In this document: positions 10,693 through 24,416 of the stretch, piece after piece
How positions within the stretch are numbered: position 1 is the stretch's first letter
Layout: each line of letters begins with the position of its first letter
Source of the DNA: Anaeramoeba flamelloides
Lineage: Eukaryota > Metamonada > Anaeramoebidae
NCBI GenBank assembly: GCA_027625915.1
Contig: JANTQA010000008.1
Coordinates: forward strand, 13,331,001 to 13,395,000
Length of the DNA stretch: 64,000 nucleotides
Direction: 5' to 3'
Translations under genes and position numbers: made by a program
Notes under the pieces: model-generated
Seen by the model: only the letters and a program-made list of their open reading frames with translations
Databases searched by the model: none
Told to the model about the DNA's origin: nothing

Positions 10693-12239
10693 CAAATTAT
10701 GTCGCTTGATGCGGCCCAACACCCCCAATTATCACCAAACCCAAAGAATCCCTCTTATAAGAAACATGTTCTTACAATTGATAATCGAGACAATATTAAT
10801 CCCAATTTTTTTCAACTTTTATTGTATCTTCTTTTCATTTCTTTTCACATTAATAAAATTATTAACTTTATCCACTGTTTTATTTAAAAAATTTTATCTT
10901 TGTAAATGTTTAATTCTGGGCAATACAAAATTATTTTGTTATTCAGAAAGAATATCAAGATTCAATAAGGAATTTCTTTCAGTATTTGAAAGCTCATAAT
11001 AAGATTTTTAGGCATAATTCTTTCAACAAGATTATTGTTTGTGAATCCTATAAAAACATGAAATTATAATAAAAGAAACTCTAATAAACCCTGATCAGGT
11101 GAATTCAACCAGACTCTTGTATATATTTTTTAGTTTTTTTTTTGAGAAAAAGAACTTTTTGAAAAAAAATGAAGTTTATCCCATAAAAACATTGAAATTT
11201 TTCAGTGTTGATCTCAACAAGAATTACAATAATGTAAGTTCTATTTCATAAGTATAATTTTAAATAAATATTATTTAATAGTATTTTCAAAATGTATTCG
11301 GCTTAAAATTGAAAATTGGATTTTATTTTTATTATTTGTGATAATTTCAAAGTTCTAAATTAATATTTTTTATTTTATTTAAATACATAATACATTTTTT
11401 TTTATTGTTTTTTCATTAAAAATAACATTTTTAACTGTTTTTTTTTTTTTTCAAGTTAAAAAATATTTTTTTTGATTTCCCCAAGAAATGAAAAAATAGA
11501 AATTTTACTTCTTGTAAAATACAATATTTCAAAATTAATAATTTGAAAACAAATTGAAAATAAAATATTAAAAAATCAAAATATTTCGACAAAATAAAAG
11601 GATAAAGCAATCATAATTGATAAATATTTATAATAGATGGGTTACTAGTGAGGGTATATACCCAACCAAATTATCCCTATAGAATTGGAACTAAATTAAC
11701 TAACATTTTTTATCAATTACAACATGTTGGTGAAGTTAATAATTCAAAGAATATCTTATTTAGTTTACAAAATAAGAAAGGGAAAAAAATTTTTTTTTAA
11801 ACAGAGTCTTGAAAAAGAGAAAGTAATTAAGAAAAGGTATTTCTAAAAAAGTTGAAAGAAATTAATGTTTTTTTTTTAAAAACATTTTTTTCTTCAAAAT
11901 CATGAATAATAAAAGTTTTTGATTGAATAAATTACACTGAATGTTGAAAAAAATAAGAAATGGTTTAAATTTTACTTTTTTTCATTTTGAAAATAGATGA
12001 CTTTGGTTGATTTTTAAATATTTAGTATTTTTTTTGTTTTCAAAAAAAAAAATTTTTTTTAAATTATTTTTTGTGAACAAAAAGAAATCCAATTTAATAA
12101 TATAATTTTCTAAGGATAGATAATTTTTAACTAGAGAGGAAACAGAGGAAGTGAATAGTACCCTTAAAGGGTTATGAATATATTTAAATTGAAAAGAAAT
12201 ATTATTTTTTGATTTTTCTCTTAACTTTTTTGTTAATTT
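10693..12239. other. AT-rich spacer
   Basis: Nothing recognised on either strand. Confidence 0.5.
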
Positions 12240-12990
12240 TTGAAATAAAAAGAAAATTAAATAAATTTTAGGTTTATTCCAAAAAGTAAAAAAATCATCT
12301 TTAGGTTTTCCAAAATTGCAAATAATTGATTAAAATCAACTATTTTACATTATTCTTTTGAATTATAGATAAGAACCGTTATGTTTTTCTTACTTTTGAG
12401 AAATAATAAAAAAAATTCAAAAATTTTCTTTTTATTCCAAAAAGTAAAAAAAAAAAAAAACCGCCGTTAGCTTTTCCAGTATTTAAAATAATTGAGCAAA
12501 ATCTTCTATTTTTCTCTATTCTTTTAAATTAAAAAAAAACCTAGTACATGTTCGTTAGGTTTTTACTTGATTCCTATAAATCATGGAAAAGTTGTGTGAA
12601 TCTGACTTGAGTTTTCTATTTATAGGTAAAATCAATAGATTTTCGTTAGGTATTTTTGAGTTTTCTATTTATTTGGAACATCTATAGATTTTCGAAATAA
12701 AATAGAAAACCTCAAGAAAACTTAGTTATTTGTGAGCACTTGACGTACAATTCTGTTTGGTTTTTTTAAATTTTTGAAATGAATCGAAAATTAAACAAAT
12801 TTTTGGTTTTTTTCAATTTTTTTTTTAAAAAAAAACCTTTAGAATTTTAAAGAGATTAAAAGATTTGAATAAAAATCTCTGATTTTAACTCAATTATATC
12901 AACTTCGGGGAAACCTATTATTCTTACATTATATTTTCCGGAATTTCAAAGGCCATAATAAAAACTTTTAGATTTTTTATTCTATTCTTT
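12240..12990. repeat. Degraded family C foldback copies
   Basis: Contains the family's AGGTTTTCCAAAATT and GTTAGGTTTTT-type blocks and inverted AATAGAAAACCTCAAGAAAA segments, as inside the intact copy at 55537-56083. Borders are unclear. Confidence 0.5.
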
Positions 12991-13719
12991 TTAATCCTAC
13001 AAAATCCAGGTAATAGAATATTTATTATCAGTTTATTTTTTTTTCACTGTTTTCAGTTTTATTAGATGAAAGTATAGTTTTCAAAACTATTAGTTATTAT
13101 TTATAAAAATAAATATCTAAAAGTTGAATTAAACAAAAAATGTTTATCACGTCCATTTAAAATTTTTTACCCCTAAAAAAAAACCTTTTTTTTTTCGAGA
13201 CTAAAGACTTTTGAAAAATCCAAGTTAGAATAAAAAAAATAATAAATATACTAGTTTCAAGAATTTGTAGTTTTGGGAGTGTTGATTATTCATAAATACA
13301 CTTTTTTACTTCGGTTGAAAGTATAATTGAAGTAATATTGTTATTTAACTTGAAATTTACATTTTTTTTTTGTTTGTCCGGAATATTTGCTTAAATATTG
13401 ATTTTTTTAAACTTTAAAGTGAAGGGTATTAATTGGGGGGGGTGTTGAAATAATTTAAGGACTTGTGTAAAGTGTTATTGAAGTTTCAAAAAGGAAAAAT
13501 TTGATAAATATATTACCCAAATTTACATAACAAAAAATCTCAGGAATTTTACAAAGTGTATCACTTTTGCAAAACTTTTCCCCTTTAAAGGTATTAGAAA
13601 CTGTTTAAAATGTTTGTGAATGGTCTGAAAGTTTTTGAAAGTTTGAAAAGGCTGAAGGTATGATAAAAGTCAGTAAATTTTTTAATGGTGTGTATTTAGG
13701 TTTATTTTTTTTAGCTTGC

Positions 13720-14100
13720 ATAATCTGTTTCGTGGGATCAGAATATTTTTTCAACGATTAATAATATTTTAAAGTTCGGTTTCTTTAAAATAAAATAATT
13801 CAAATTAAATTTGATGATGAGATATAATCATTTGATCAATCAATAATTGTTAATAAAAGTTAAACCAATTTAATAGTAGGGTTTTTCTTGCAATCCCATC
13901 TCCTGAATTTTTGTCATACTTTTGATTTATTTATTGTTTTATTAACATTATATTTTATAAAAAATTGTAAACTTTTCAATTTATGAATGGTTCCTTTATG
14001 ATATTTCTTCTTGGATTGTTTAAAGAAGATTTTTTTTCAAATATTGAATTTTTGTGTATTAAAAATTTTGATTTGGGATATATTTTCAACTTTTTTTTGG
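13720..14100 (-). mobile_element. Diverged mariner-like MITE, family F variant
   Basis: Aligns in blocks with the minus-orientation copy at 53579-54108 (CTGTTTCGT.GATCAG, then ATCATTTGATCAATCAATAA) and, over more length, with 22560-22975. Terminal repeats are not clear. Confidence 0.5.
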
Positions 14101-17100
14101 TATTATAATTAATTGTTTTCATAATTTTTTTAATTGATAAAGATTTTTTTATTATTAATAACTTTGGATAAATAAGATGAAATTCTTTTATTTAGTGTAA
14201 AACACCAATACTATAGTGATGTTTCCGATTTTAATAAAATGGGTATTTGTTCGTCTTTCTATTAATTCATCCCAAATTTAACAAAAATCACAATTAATAT
14301 TAAATAATTCTGATATTATTGATAATCACAAGAATCGATAATACCCCAATATTGAATTCAAATCGTGAATTAGATATAAAAATGGGGTTGTGTAAAATTT
14401 TGGTACAAGATACAAATCCTAATATTCGATAAAATGACTATAATTTTCAAAAAAAAAAAAAATGCATAATAAAAGTCAAAAAAAAAAAGGATAAAAAATT
14501 AACAATGTAGTATGAGTTGATATATTTTCGGAGGTTCCAACAATTTTCTTGGAAAATTTTATTTGTATTTCAACCAAAAAATGTGTAAACAAAGCGAGTT
14601 TTACAATTTCAAAAATGAGAATTAAAACAAATAATGTTTTTATATTCTTTTTTAATTTAGAATCAAATCCAAACTGTAGGAATTTTCAATAACTTTGTAA
14701 AATCAAATATTTGATTAATTAAAAGTATAAAAAACATAAAAAATGAACTCCTTTTTGTCGATGTTTCTTTTTTTATTAAAGAAATAGAAAAGAATCTAGA
14801 TATTTTATCAATTTATCGACTCAAAACAAAAATTTAAATATGTAGATCAAAAAATTTTTTTCCATTTTGTAAATTTTTATTGTTTTTTTATTTTTCATTT
14901 TCTTTCTAATTTAATCTATTCACTGTTTTTACTTTTTTCTTTTCTTTTTTAATAAAAAAAAATCATTCAGAAAAAAAAATAATGAAACTCCAAATTAATA
15001 TAAAGAAAATCAAAGTTATCTAATCTAAGTTAAAATTTATAAATGGATGATGAAAAAATTAGTATCATCAGTAATATTTATCCGCTATCGAAATTAAGAA
15101 TTGTTAAACAGAAAGTTCAATAAACTGTTTAGAAAAAAATTGCATATTTATTTTTTTTTTTTTTTTTTTTTTTTTTGGGGGGGGGGATATTTGATGTTTG
15201 TTGAGGTATTTCTTTTTTGAATCTCGACACTGATCTAAAGTTGATTATTTCTTTGATTTTAAAAATGATTTTATCTTGGTTGATTTCTAAATAAGTGATT
15301 GTTTTTGTTTTTGTGTATCTTCTTTGGGTGAAAGGGTGGTTATGTCCCAATTTAAAAGAAATATTTAAATAATTTTAGTATGAATATTAACTTTTCTAAT
15401 TGTAATATGGTTTAAAATTTGGAAATCTTGGAATTTTAAACCTTGGGTAAATGCTAAAATCAAGAAAAAAAAACATAACCTCAAAAAATAATTGAACAAA
15501 ACTAACTGAAAATAAAAAGTTGATTTAGATTAACCTTCCCTTATACAAATTAAAAATTGTATTCATAAATCTTTTTTATAATAATTCGTATTGGTTTTTT
15601 GATTATAAACAGAGTTCAAATTTTGTTTCTTTTTTGAAAATAAATTCAAAAAATTCTTTTTTTGATTCCATTCTATCAAATAATTCATTTTTCTTCAAAT
15701 AATGAATCTAAAATCAAATATTAATTCTTGTTTACATTAGGGTTTTCATGGTGTCACATTATTCTCAAAATTTATTTATTAATATTTTTTTTTTATTTAT
15801 TTTCCAAAAGTAATTTAATATTTCTCTCAAAAAAAAAATAAATATTTGAGGTTGATCTTCTTGTTATTTTTTTATTCTAATCATATTTTCATCAATTGTG
15901 ATATTTTAAAGTTGATTCCTGATAAGAAAATTATTTTACTTTGAAATGTAATCAAAAAATTCCTTTTTTTTTTTTTAATAAAGTTTTGTTACCAAATAAA
16001 AATTCTTTTTTTTGATAAATAAAAGATCAGAAGAACATAATTTTTAATGTTTTTGAAAAAAATATACTTCAAAGTGACTTTAACAAGTAGAAAATTTTTA
16101 ATAAAAATTGGTTCCATTGAATTAATTTTAATTTTATGATTCTAAATTTTAATTTTTGAGATTCTAAAAATCCCTAAAAATGGAATCATTTTCAGAACTC
16201 TTAATATAAAAAAAAAAGTTTATTTCCTTTTGATCGATTTCCTTTACTAATTTTTTCAAAATATTTCATTTAAGGGATTATTCTTATACGACAACAAGGC
16301 AAAATTTTAAAATAGGTTATTGGTGGTATTCTCTACTTACAAATTTTGTAGATCCCAAGTGTCAAAAAATTCTGATCGATTAAGAAAGCCATAAAAGAAA
16401 ATTAGTTTAGGGAGATCAATTTTTTTTTTCCATTTTTTCTGAAAAAGAAAACTATTAAATTCTTTTTTATTCTCATAATTTATCGATTTTTTAGCCCGTT
16501 TATTACAATTTTGATCATTATTATACTATACCATTTCTTTGTTACCAGTAATATTAATATAAAGATTTTTTTTCAATTTTGAGATAAAACTTTTGGTTAA
16601 CCAAAAAAATTGATATATTTAACGGATTAAAAAATAATTGTATAATATTTTAAGAATAGTAGTTATAATAATCAAAGTTTTTAGGTCATGTAAAATTTTT
16701 ACTCTAAAATTTTGTTTTTGTATTAAGACAAAATTCGATTTTTCAAAAAAAAATTTTCTTGAAGATATTTCGGAATTAGTTAATTTTATCCTCAAAATTC
16801 AAAATCATTTTTTTTCTACCAAAAATGAATTGAATTGTTATAAGGATTTTTGTGAATAAGACCAAACAATTTGTTAAATAATTTTTCAAAATTGAAAATT
16901 TTTTTGGAATTTTTTTTCAATTTTTGAAAACCAGAAAACAACTTTTTCAAAATCTGAGAGAAAAATTTTTTTTTACTTAACGGATCTCAATTTAATTGAT
17001 AAACTGTAGTTAAGCTTCTACTGGACATTCATTTATTGGATCACATATACTTCATTTAGCTTTATTGGCTGGGATTTGAATTGAAATATTAATCAAAGAA

Positions 17101-18204
17101 AAAGAAACCAAATAAAAAATTTGCTTTCGAAAAAAATACTTTTCAACATAAAACGAAAAATTTTTTTTCCCAGTTTTCAAGAATTAACTTAATTCTTAAA
17201 CAAAATAATAGGTTACCTTTTTTCGTTTTATATTGGAAACATGTAAATTTTGAATTTCAAAAAAGAGACTCAAATCAATAAATTGTTTAAATGAGGCTAA
17301 CTCATCCATTCCATAAGTTGAAACACAAATTACAAAAAAAAAAGTTTTCAAGATCTTGACAAGATTTCATTTTATTTTCAAAAATGACTACTCCCTTAAA
17401 TTGGGTAACTTTTTGAAAACATTGTTTTACCAAATAATTTCTGTTAATTTAATATCCAATTCTTAATAATCAAACACCTTTCACAAATTAAAATATAATC
17501 AAATATTTTAAATTGATAAGAAAAGATTATAATTTCAAATTTAATATCAAAATTAGATTGTCTCTCCTATTTTCTATTAGATTTATTGAAAATTTGTGAT
17601 TTTTTTGAATTTCTACATTTAACCAAGGCTTAAAATTGATAGATTTGGAAAATTTAATCAATATCCCAATTAGAACGGTTAAAGGTTTCTTCATAATTAA
17701 ACTATATATATATATATATATATTTATCTCTACAATGTGAATATAAATTTTTGAATTTTTAAGAATATTTTCAATTGATCTGAAAAATGGAATTTAGTTG
17801 ATTTGTGAAATTTCTAGTTTTAAGATTTGATAGTTATCACAATTTTTTTGTGTATTTTTTTTTGTGAAACCCAAATTTTCAAATTTGAAAAACCAAAATG
17901 AAAATACTTAAAAAATGAAAAATATTTTGATTTTGACTTGATCATTAATTTATTTTTTGTTTCACTGGATAGCATAATTAGAAATGTAAATTCATTTGTG
18001 TGTAATAAAAAACCAAAAACAATAAAGTAAATCAATTATGGAAAATTTAAGAAACTTAAGAATTCATAAAGATGTTTATTTCATTTTATTCGAACAAAAA
18101 AAAAAAATTAAAAATAAATTGAATGATAATACTGTTGTAGATTTTGTCAATTGAAGTTTGAAATTGGAATGCTTGTGAAAGAAAATCCTTTAAAGTGTTT
18201 GTTG
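14101..18204. other. Long AT-rich spacer
   Basis: I recognise no gene over about 4 kb. It holds a T26 run joined to a G10 run at 15151-15186 and a short (TA)n tract near 17704. A 73-codon plus-strand ORF at 16638 starts at TTG and looks like chance. Confidence 0.45.
15151..15186. repeat. T26-G10 homopolymer junction
   Basis: Twenty-six T directly followed by ten G. Length may be unreliable in the assembly. Confidence 0.8.
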
Positions 18205-18212
18205 TTGTCATT

Positions 18213-18213
18213 T

Positions 18214-18245
<32 letters not shown>

Positions 18246-18246
18246 G
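18213..18246. repeat. (TTG)n microsatellite after ras
   Basis: A triplet repeat just past the ras stop; on the sense strand it is (CAA)n in the probable 3' UTR. Confidence 0.85.
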
Positions 18247-18262
18247 AATTGATTGATTAAAT

Positions 18263-19798
18263 TTACATCAAAAGACATTTTCCTTTTCCTTTTTTCCCCT
18301 TTCCACCAGACTTTTGTTCAAGTGCTGCTCTTTCTTTTCTAATTGATCGTACACATTCTGCAAAAGACTCTTCGATATTGATTACGTTTTTAGCTGATGT
18401 TTCCATAAATGGATAGCCATAACTATCTGCAAGATCCTTTCCTTCTTTTTTTGAAACTTCGTGATTGTTTTTAGGTAAATCGATCTTTGTGTTTGTTTGT
18501 TTTTTGTGATGTTTTTGGGGGTTTTTTAATGGGAAGCCAGGGTTTAATTTGATGAAGGGAACAAAAGAAAACAAAAGAAACTAAAAAAAAAAAAACGAAA
18601 AAAAAAAGTCTAATTATTCGAAAAAAGTAAAACTTTGCGTTTGAAAAGTGTTACAAGTGTCATGTCTTAAAGGTGAGACCTTTTTTTTTAGAAACACTTT
18701 TAAAATCTTTCTGTAAGCACTTTCTTAAAAAAAGATGCTTTGGTTGAGATTCAAAGTAATTTTGATGTGGCAGGAATTGTTTTGTATTTTTCAAAAAGAG
18801 AAAAAAATTTGAAAAAAAAAAAAAAAATTTTTCAAATATACCTTATTTGCAAGTAAAACGATTGGTAAGGAGTCTGCATCTTTAGCTCGAAGAATTTCGT
18901 CATGAAAATCTACAATTTCTTCAAAAGCCTTTCTGTTGTCTACTGAATAGACCAATAAAAACCCATCCCCATTTTGGAAATGATGAGATCTCAAACTTGA
19001 ATACTCTTCTTGACCAGCAGTATCCTTTTTGGGTAATGTTTTTCCAAAAATAGAAAGGAATTGGTTTGATTCAAAAAGAAGGAAAATGAAAGAATTTCAT
19101 TGGAAAAAAAAAAAAAAAAAAAAAAAAAAATTAAAATTAAAAGGTTTAGTTTTTCATTGTTAAAAAAAGAAGGAATACAATGACTTATTTAAAAAGGAAA
19201 CTTAAACTTACAAGAATGTCAAGATAAGCTACTTCACTATCAACATAAATGTGTTTTTTATAACATTCTATTGATCCATTTTGTTTTTGTTTTTGTTTTT
19301 GTTTTTTTTTTTTAAGATTTTTTTTTTATTTTTTTTAATCAAATTTCAGGAAAGAATAAGAATAAAAAATTTTGCAAAACCGAGATTGTTAGGAAGACTA
19401 GTGTTCGAATTAAATAGAGTGGGATCAAACGAAACAATTTGAAAATTTACAAACCTTCGATTGTAGGATCTGTTGTTTTTGACAAATTCATAAAAATTAT
19501 TTTTTTTAATCATGGCAAGAATATTTGGGTTGTTGTAAATCGGCATAGAAAAGAAAAAGAAGAATTATAAGAAAACCAAAACATTAAAGTTGTTAAAATG
19601 AAAAGAAAGTTTGGATTATCCAAGGGAAAAGTTATTATTAGGAATGTTTTTTGGACAAACACCATAAATAAAAAAAAAAAAATTTGTTTTTTTACCATAG
19701 TCCCGAATAAATTGCTGTGAAATAAATTGAAGTGTAATTGCAGATTTTCCGACACTACCTGGACCAGCAATAACAATTTGATAACGGAGTTCAGTCAT
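18263..19798 (-). CDS. ras: Ras family small GTPase, five exons
   Basis: Membrane-anchored GTP switch. Exons in transcript order: 19696-19798, 19455-19469 (15 nt), 19212-19267, 18842-19024, 18263-18484; introns are 226, 187, 187 and 357 nt with donors GTAAAA, GTTTGT, GTAAGT and GTATAT and AG acceptors. The spliced product is 192 residues, normal for Ras. Visible motifs: P-loop GPGSVGKS (12-19), effector loop YDPTIEE (34-40), DTAGQEEYSSLR (59-70, with the catalytic Gln at 63), NKID (118-121), ETSAK (147-151), a Lys/Gly-rich hypervariable tail and a CAAX box CLLM, predicting farnesylation. Odd points are Ser at the position of Ras Gly13 and the microexon carrying the effector core. A (CAA)n tract follows the stop on the sense strand. 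Family is certain; Ras versus Rap subtype is not settled from the sequence alone. Confidence 0.95.
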
Positions 19799-20411
19799 CA
19801 GAAAACAAAAATTAAAAAAAAAAAAGTTTGAAGAAAAATGGTTTCAAGAAAGTCAATTTTGAAATGTTAAATGTCTAGATTCAATTATTCAGGGGTTTGC
19901 TGATTTGGGGTTATTGTTTTCAATTCATGTGGTTTTATAATTATCACAAATATTAATTGAACAAAATTTTCATTTATCATAACAAAAAAATTAAAAAGAA
20001 ACTAAAAATTACCAAAATCATTTTGGTTAATACTCAAAATAAGGAAAACTATTCTGTAAAAGGTGTATTGATCGGAAAGAGAATAAATTTCCTAATCTTT
20101 TGAAAAATTGTTTTTATGAGAAAGCCACAAGTTCTTTTGGATAAATTAATTTTATATTAAATAGTATTGGTTGAACTATTGAGGATCACAAATCAGATAA
20201 AGGGTTTTTAATGTGACCAAGGATCACTTTAATTAGTGCAATCTTTTGAAGTTTAAAACTATAAATCAATCTTTTGAAATCCAAAAGATATTTAGTTTTT
20301 AACAATTGAATGTTATGAATTTATTTGATAAAATAATGGTATGTATTGAGTTTGTAGAAAAAACAAAACAAACACACTGACAATTACAGAATAAAAGAAT
20401 CCTATCATTCA
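19799..20411. other. ras upstream region
   Basis: AT-rich, no recognised motif or gene. Confidence 0.4.
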
Positions 20412-20578
20412 TTAAACTTTTCATAAAAACATAACTCAGAATTTCAAATGAATCATCAAAGCACACTGAATTCAAAAAGGTAAATTAATATTTAAAACTT
20501 TTTTATAGATTTAAAAATTTTAAATGTTGCTAAATAATTTAAAAAATCTTTTTTTGGAACTCTGAATGAAAACTTTGG
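20412..20578. repeat. Short dispersed repeat H, copy 2
   Basis: Shares AAAAAGGTAAATTAATA and TTTTTTTGGAA..TGAATGAAAA blocks with copies at 8930 and 38473. It lies about 610 bp upstream of the ras start. Confidence 0.5.
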
Positions 20579-20866
20579 CCAGTATATTTATAAATACACA
20601 GTAGAGTTGGGTGATTCATAATTATCTTTTATTGATTTTATTTTTAAACAATTTTTTTTTTTTATGGGATTTTCTTGATTTAGTAAGTTTTTAAAAAATA
20701 ATTCAATTTTTTTAATTATTTACTACTATGAGGTTTTGAAAATAATGAATTTATATTTTTAAAATTCTAGATAAGTTGATTCCATAACACTTTTCACAAA
20801 AACTCAATTCAAATGCTGTTAGTGCAGATTATGATATATTTTTTCTCTTTGAAACTTATTAAAATA

Positions 20867-21064
20867 CAGTCAGTTCTACTTTTAATTCAAACTTTTCACA
20901 AAATATAAGTATCAAAACAAAAAATCTCCAAATAAGTCATATTTTAGGATTTTTTTGTCAACTATTTCTTTTTTGGGTCTCAGATTATTGTACTTGAATT
21001 TGAGTTTTTTTTTTTTTTTTCCTTAGATTTCATTCGATTTGTGCCTTGGGAGCGGAACTGACTG
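20867..21064. mobile_element. Palindromic TA-flanked MITE, copy 3
   Basis: CAGTCAGTTCTACTTTTAA after TA and ..GGAACTGACTG before TA. The inner arms are more diverged than in other copies. Confidence 0.8.
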
Positions 21065-21560
21065 TATTTAATTTATATTTATATTTATTTTTTGTTTTTA
21101 TGTATGATTCAAACCTACTAGGAAATTGTTACATTTTAATTTTATTTTTTATTTTCCAAATTTCCATTGGGTAATAAGAATTGAAAATATTTTGAAAAAC
21201 TTACTCAACCAAGAAAATCCCATAAAAAAAAAAAAAACATTTTTTATTAATAAAATCAATAAAAGGTAATTTTCAAACTAAACTACTGAAAGCAATATAA
21301 TATTCATAAACAATTTCAATAATGAAAAATATGCAAAAATATTATCTTTGAAGCCTCTAAAAAAGTGTAGAAATTATTTATAAGCAAAAGTTAAAGGTAT
21401 TTGGGGGGATTAAAAAACTAGAAAAACTCAGAGGTCTATCAATAACTATCTTCATAATTCAATATATTTTTTTTCAAAAAATAGGGATGTTCAATTTGAA
21501 CATATTTTCAGCTTGTTATTTGAATTCATGATTAAATATAGTGATAATTATATATACAAA

Positions 21561-22097
21561 TAAACCCCATTCCAAAAATTTTGACACACCCAAATATCAA
21601 CAATAGGCAAAAAAAAAACTAATTTATTATATTTTTCCAAACGTAATATTAAACTACATTTAGGTAACAAAGTATCAATGTTTTTATAGGTAATGATTTT
21701 CATCTAAATAATAAAAAAAAAATATAAAACAAAAAAAAAAAATTGGTGGGTACAAAATAATGAAATGAAAGATGAGGAACAAAAAATTGATTCATAAATT
21801 TGTTGAAATTTCACCAATAATTGTTGTTCGATCAAATGATAAGATACTATGGACAAATTGTATGTGATTTTTCAATTCAACAAACTCAACAGTAACTTTC
21901 TATCAACCATCCAAAAAAAATTCTAGATCTAAGGAAACAGATAACGTAATTGGAAAAAAGGAAATGAAAACAAATAAAAAAGACAAAAAATTAACTATTT
22001 TGTAAAATAAAAATTATTTCCAAAGTGAATGTAAAGTGCAGTATTGTTATTCTTTCAACTGTTTAGACCGTGCCTAAATTTTTGGGAATTTAGTTTA
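21561..22097 (+). mobile_element. Mariner-like MITE, family F
   Basis: A 537-bp element with inverted ends (TAAACCCCATTCCAAAAATT and the complement of AAATTTTTGGGAATTTAGTTTA-type end). It is homologous along its length to 33963-34493 and, reversed, to 53579-54108. Ends resemble those of the transposase-bearing element at 49841-50877. No intact coding region. Confidence 0.85.
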
Positions 22098-22559
22098 ATT
22101 GAAGAACATACAATTTGTTATATATTTCTTATTATTAACATGATAAAGAAACAATCACTAGTTATTTTATGAGTTTGTCCTGAAAGTTCGAGAAATCTGA
22201 TATTGTTCGAAGTGATATAAGATGAAAAGGGTGAGTTGCAAGATGGATGATTAATATAATCTTAACCTTAGAACAATATCATTTTTGTGTCTGACAGGAA
22301 AACCAAAATAAAGAATGATAAAAGGTGATTATTGAACAAATTAAACTTATGTGTTGCTCTGGGTTTTTGAGATATTAGGATCTAAGTTTACATTTAAATA
22401 ATAAAAAAAAAACCTACACTAAAATTCAAAATTTTCCACACAGTTAAAATGTTCCAAACAATCATAATGATACAATTCCATTCAAATTGGAAATAATTTT
22501 GACTTTTGTAAAATATGAAAATAATTATTTTATCTGTTATTTTTTTGTTTACATTTCAT

Positions 22560-22975
22560 TTTTTGAATTAATTCACTTGTTTCACCGATCAAATATTTTT
22601 CAACAATTGATATTCAAGTTAAAGCGGTGTTGTTCAAAATTTAAGAACCCAAATAAAATTTGATCATTGTTTCTAAACATTTGATCTAATATTATTTATA
22701 ATTCAATTTTAATAATTTTACAAATTCAATTTTTTTTGTTTTGCCCATAACTCCAAAATTTTTAACCCACCAATAATTTATTTGTATTGGGTATTATTTA
22801 TTTTCTTGTTTTGTGAGTATTGTAATTTATAAAAAATTGTTAAAATTTCAATTAGTGAATGATTCTAATTTAGTATTTCTTCTATAATTGATTTTATAAG
22901 ACTTTTTTTTAAAAAAATGAATTTTGGTATGTTAAATATTTTGAATTGGGGTTTTATTTATTTATTTATTTATTA
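22560..22975 (-). mobile_element. Diverged mariner-like MITE, family F variant
   Basis: Reverse-orientation relic, closest to 13720-14100 and sharing blocks with 53579-54108 (TTTCACCGATCAAATATTTTT, ATTTGATC). Ends not resolved. Confidence 0.5.
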
Positions 22976-24257
22976 TTATTATTATTTAAATTGTAGAATG
23001 TAGCTCAAAATTAAATTTTATCCCAATCAAGTTATAGAAAAAATGAAGTTTAATTGTCCTTTTATTTTATACAAGATAAAATTTGGTTTAAATTTTTTAC
23101 TGGGTAAACTACTTCATACAACTCCCCAATAGTATCTATTTTGTATTTTATTCCACATTTATGAAGAAATATCTACTAAAATAATCAGGCTTATGCACCT
23201 TCACATACCTGTATATTCTCAACAATGAATGATTTTGAACATTCCTCTAAAAATTTTGACTTGACATAGTAAAAAAAAATGTTTTTATTATTATTATTTT
23301 CATAAAATTTGTTATTTTTTTTCTCCTTTTTGAAATATTTGATAAATAATCTCTTTTCTCTTTTTTCCTTTAAAAGAGACAATAAATATTTTTTATTTTT
23401 TAAAAATGAGAATAGTTTTTCTTAGGTATTATAAAACTCCACTATTTAGATGTAGACTTCGTTTTTGAACAAAGAAATGCAATTTAATCCCTTTTCAAAC
23501 AATCCCCAAATTATAAAGTACCCCATTTTTTGACTTTTAAAGAACAAGGTATTTAGTTATTAGAATCAAATCACCTGTTTACATCGGTTTAAATTGAACA
23601 TTTACAAATCTTGCGGTTATCAATTAAACAAAATCATCGTAAAATTTTTTTAATAAAAATCTACTAAAATAAATTTAAATAACATATTTAAAGAGAATTT
23701 ATTTGTAAAATACAGGTTAGTTCACTCAAAATTTAAACTGAAAATCAAAAGATCACCAAATTGACAAACTTTACCTAATAGGATATTTTTTCTCCAAAAT
23801 CTTTTCCAGTAACTTAGCTATATTTTACACTTTTTAAATATTTCATCTCTTTCTTATCATGTAGATATAAAAAATTATCTACTTAATAATTTCACAAATC
23901 AAGAGTTTTGATTTTTTTTTCAAAAAATATTTAAATTGTATGAAAGAATAAATCTAAAAATTAAAATATAAAATCAAAAATATAATTATCAACAATTAAC
24001 AAAAAGTTAAAACAAAATCAATATTTTAATGCAGGATAAAAAATAAATAAATAAAAGATTGATTATTGATCATATTCAAATATTTTATTCTAATGAAATG
24101 TTATTTATTTATCATTCTGAAAAAGTCATACTATTCTTATTTTTAATTAATTAATGTTTTTTTTTTATTTTCATTTTTAATCTAATATTTTTTGAATATA
24201 ATTAAGAGAAATAAAATCTAGAACAAAATTTAATTCAACCTTTAAATTAAATAATTA
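22976..24257. other. AT-rich spacer
   Basis: Nothing recognised; small minus-strand ORFs here have no support. Confidence 0.45.
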
Positions 24258-24416
24258 CTATTTTTGGATTCTTTTTTTATAAACCTTATTTGATCCATAT
24301 TTTTGAAATAAAATTAAGGCATCTTGACTGAAAGGCACACCAACTTTTCTTAAACCAAATATATAAGAATGTATGTTCAATAATTCAGGTTTTACACCAA
24401 GTTGAATTAATTTATA
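24258..24416 (-). other. Possible 3' exon or gene remnant downstream of the BTB gene
   Basis: A minus-strand open stretch of about 50 codons ending in TAG (24258-24260) reads like real coding sequence (for example GVKPELLNIHSYIFGLRK, then VPFSQDALILFQKYG) and is less T-rich than its surroundings. It lies on the same strand as the BTB gene, after the strong donor near 24767. However, I found no AG acceptor that joins it in phase: in-frame stops lie just upstream and no AG sits at the right place. It could be a terminal exon with an unrecognised junction, or a relic of a duplicated gene. Confidence 0.3.
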
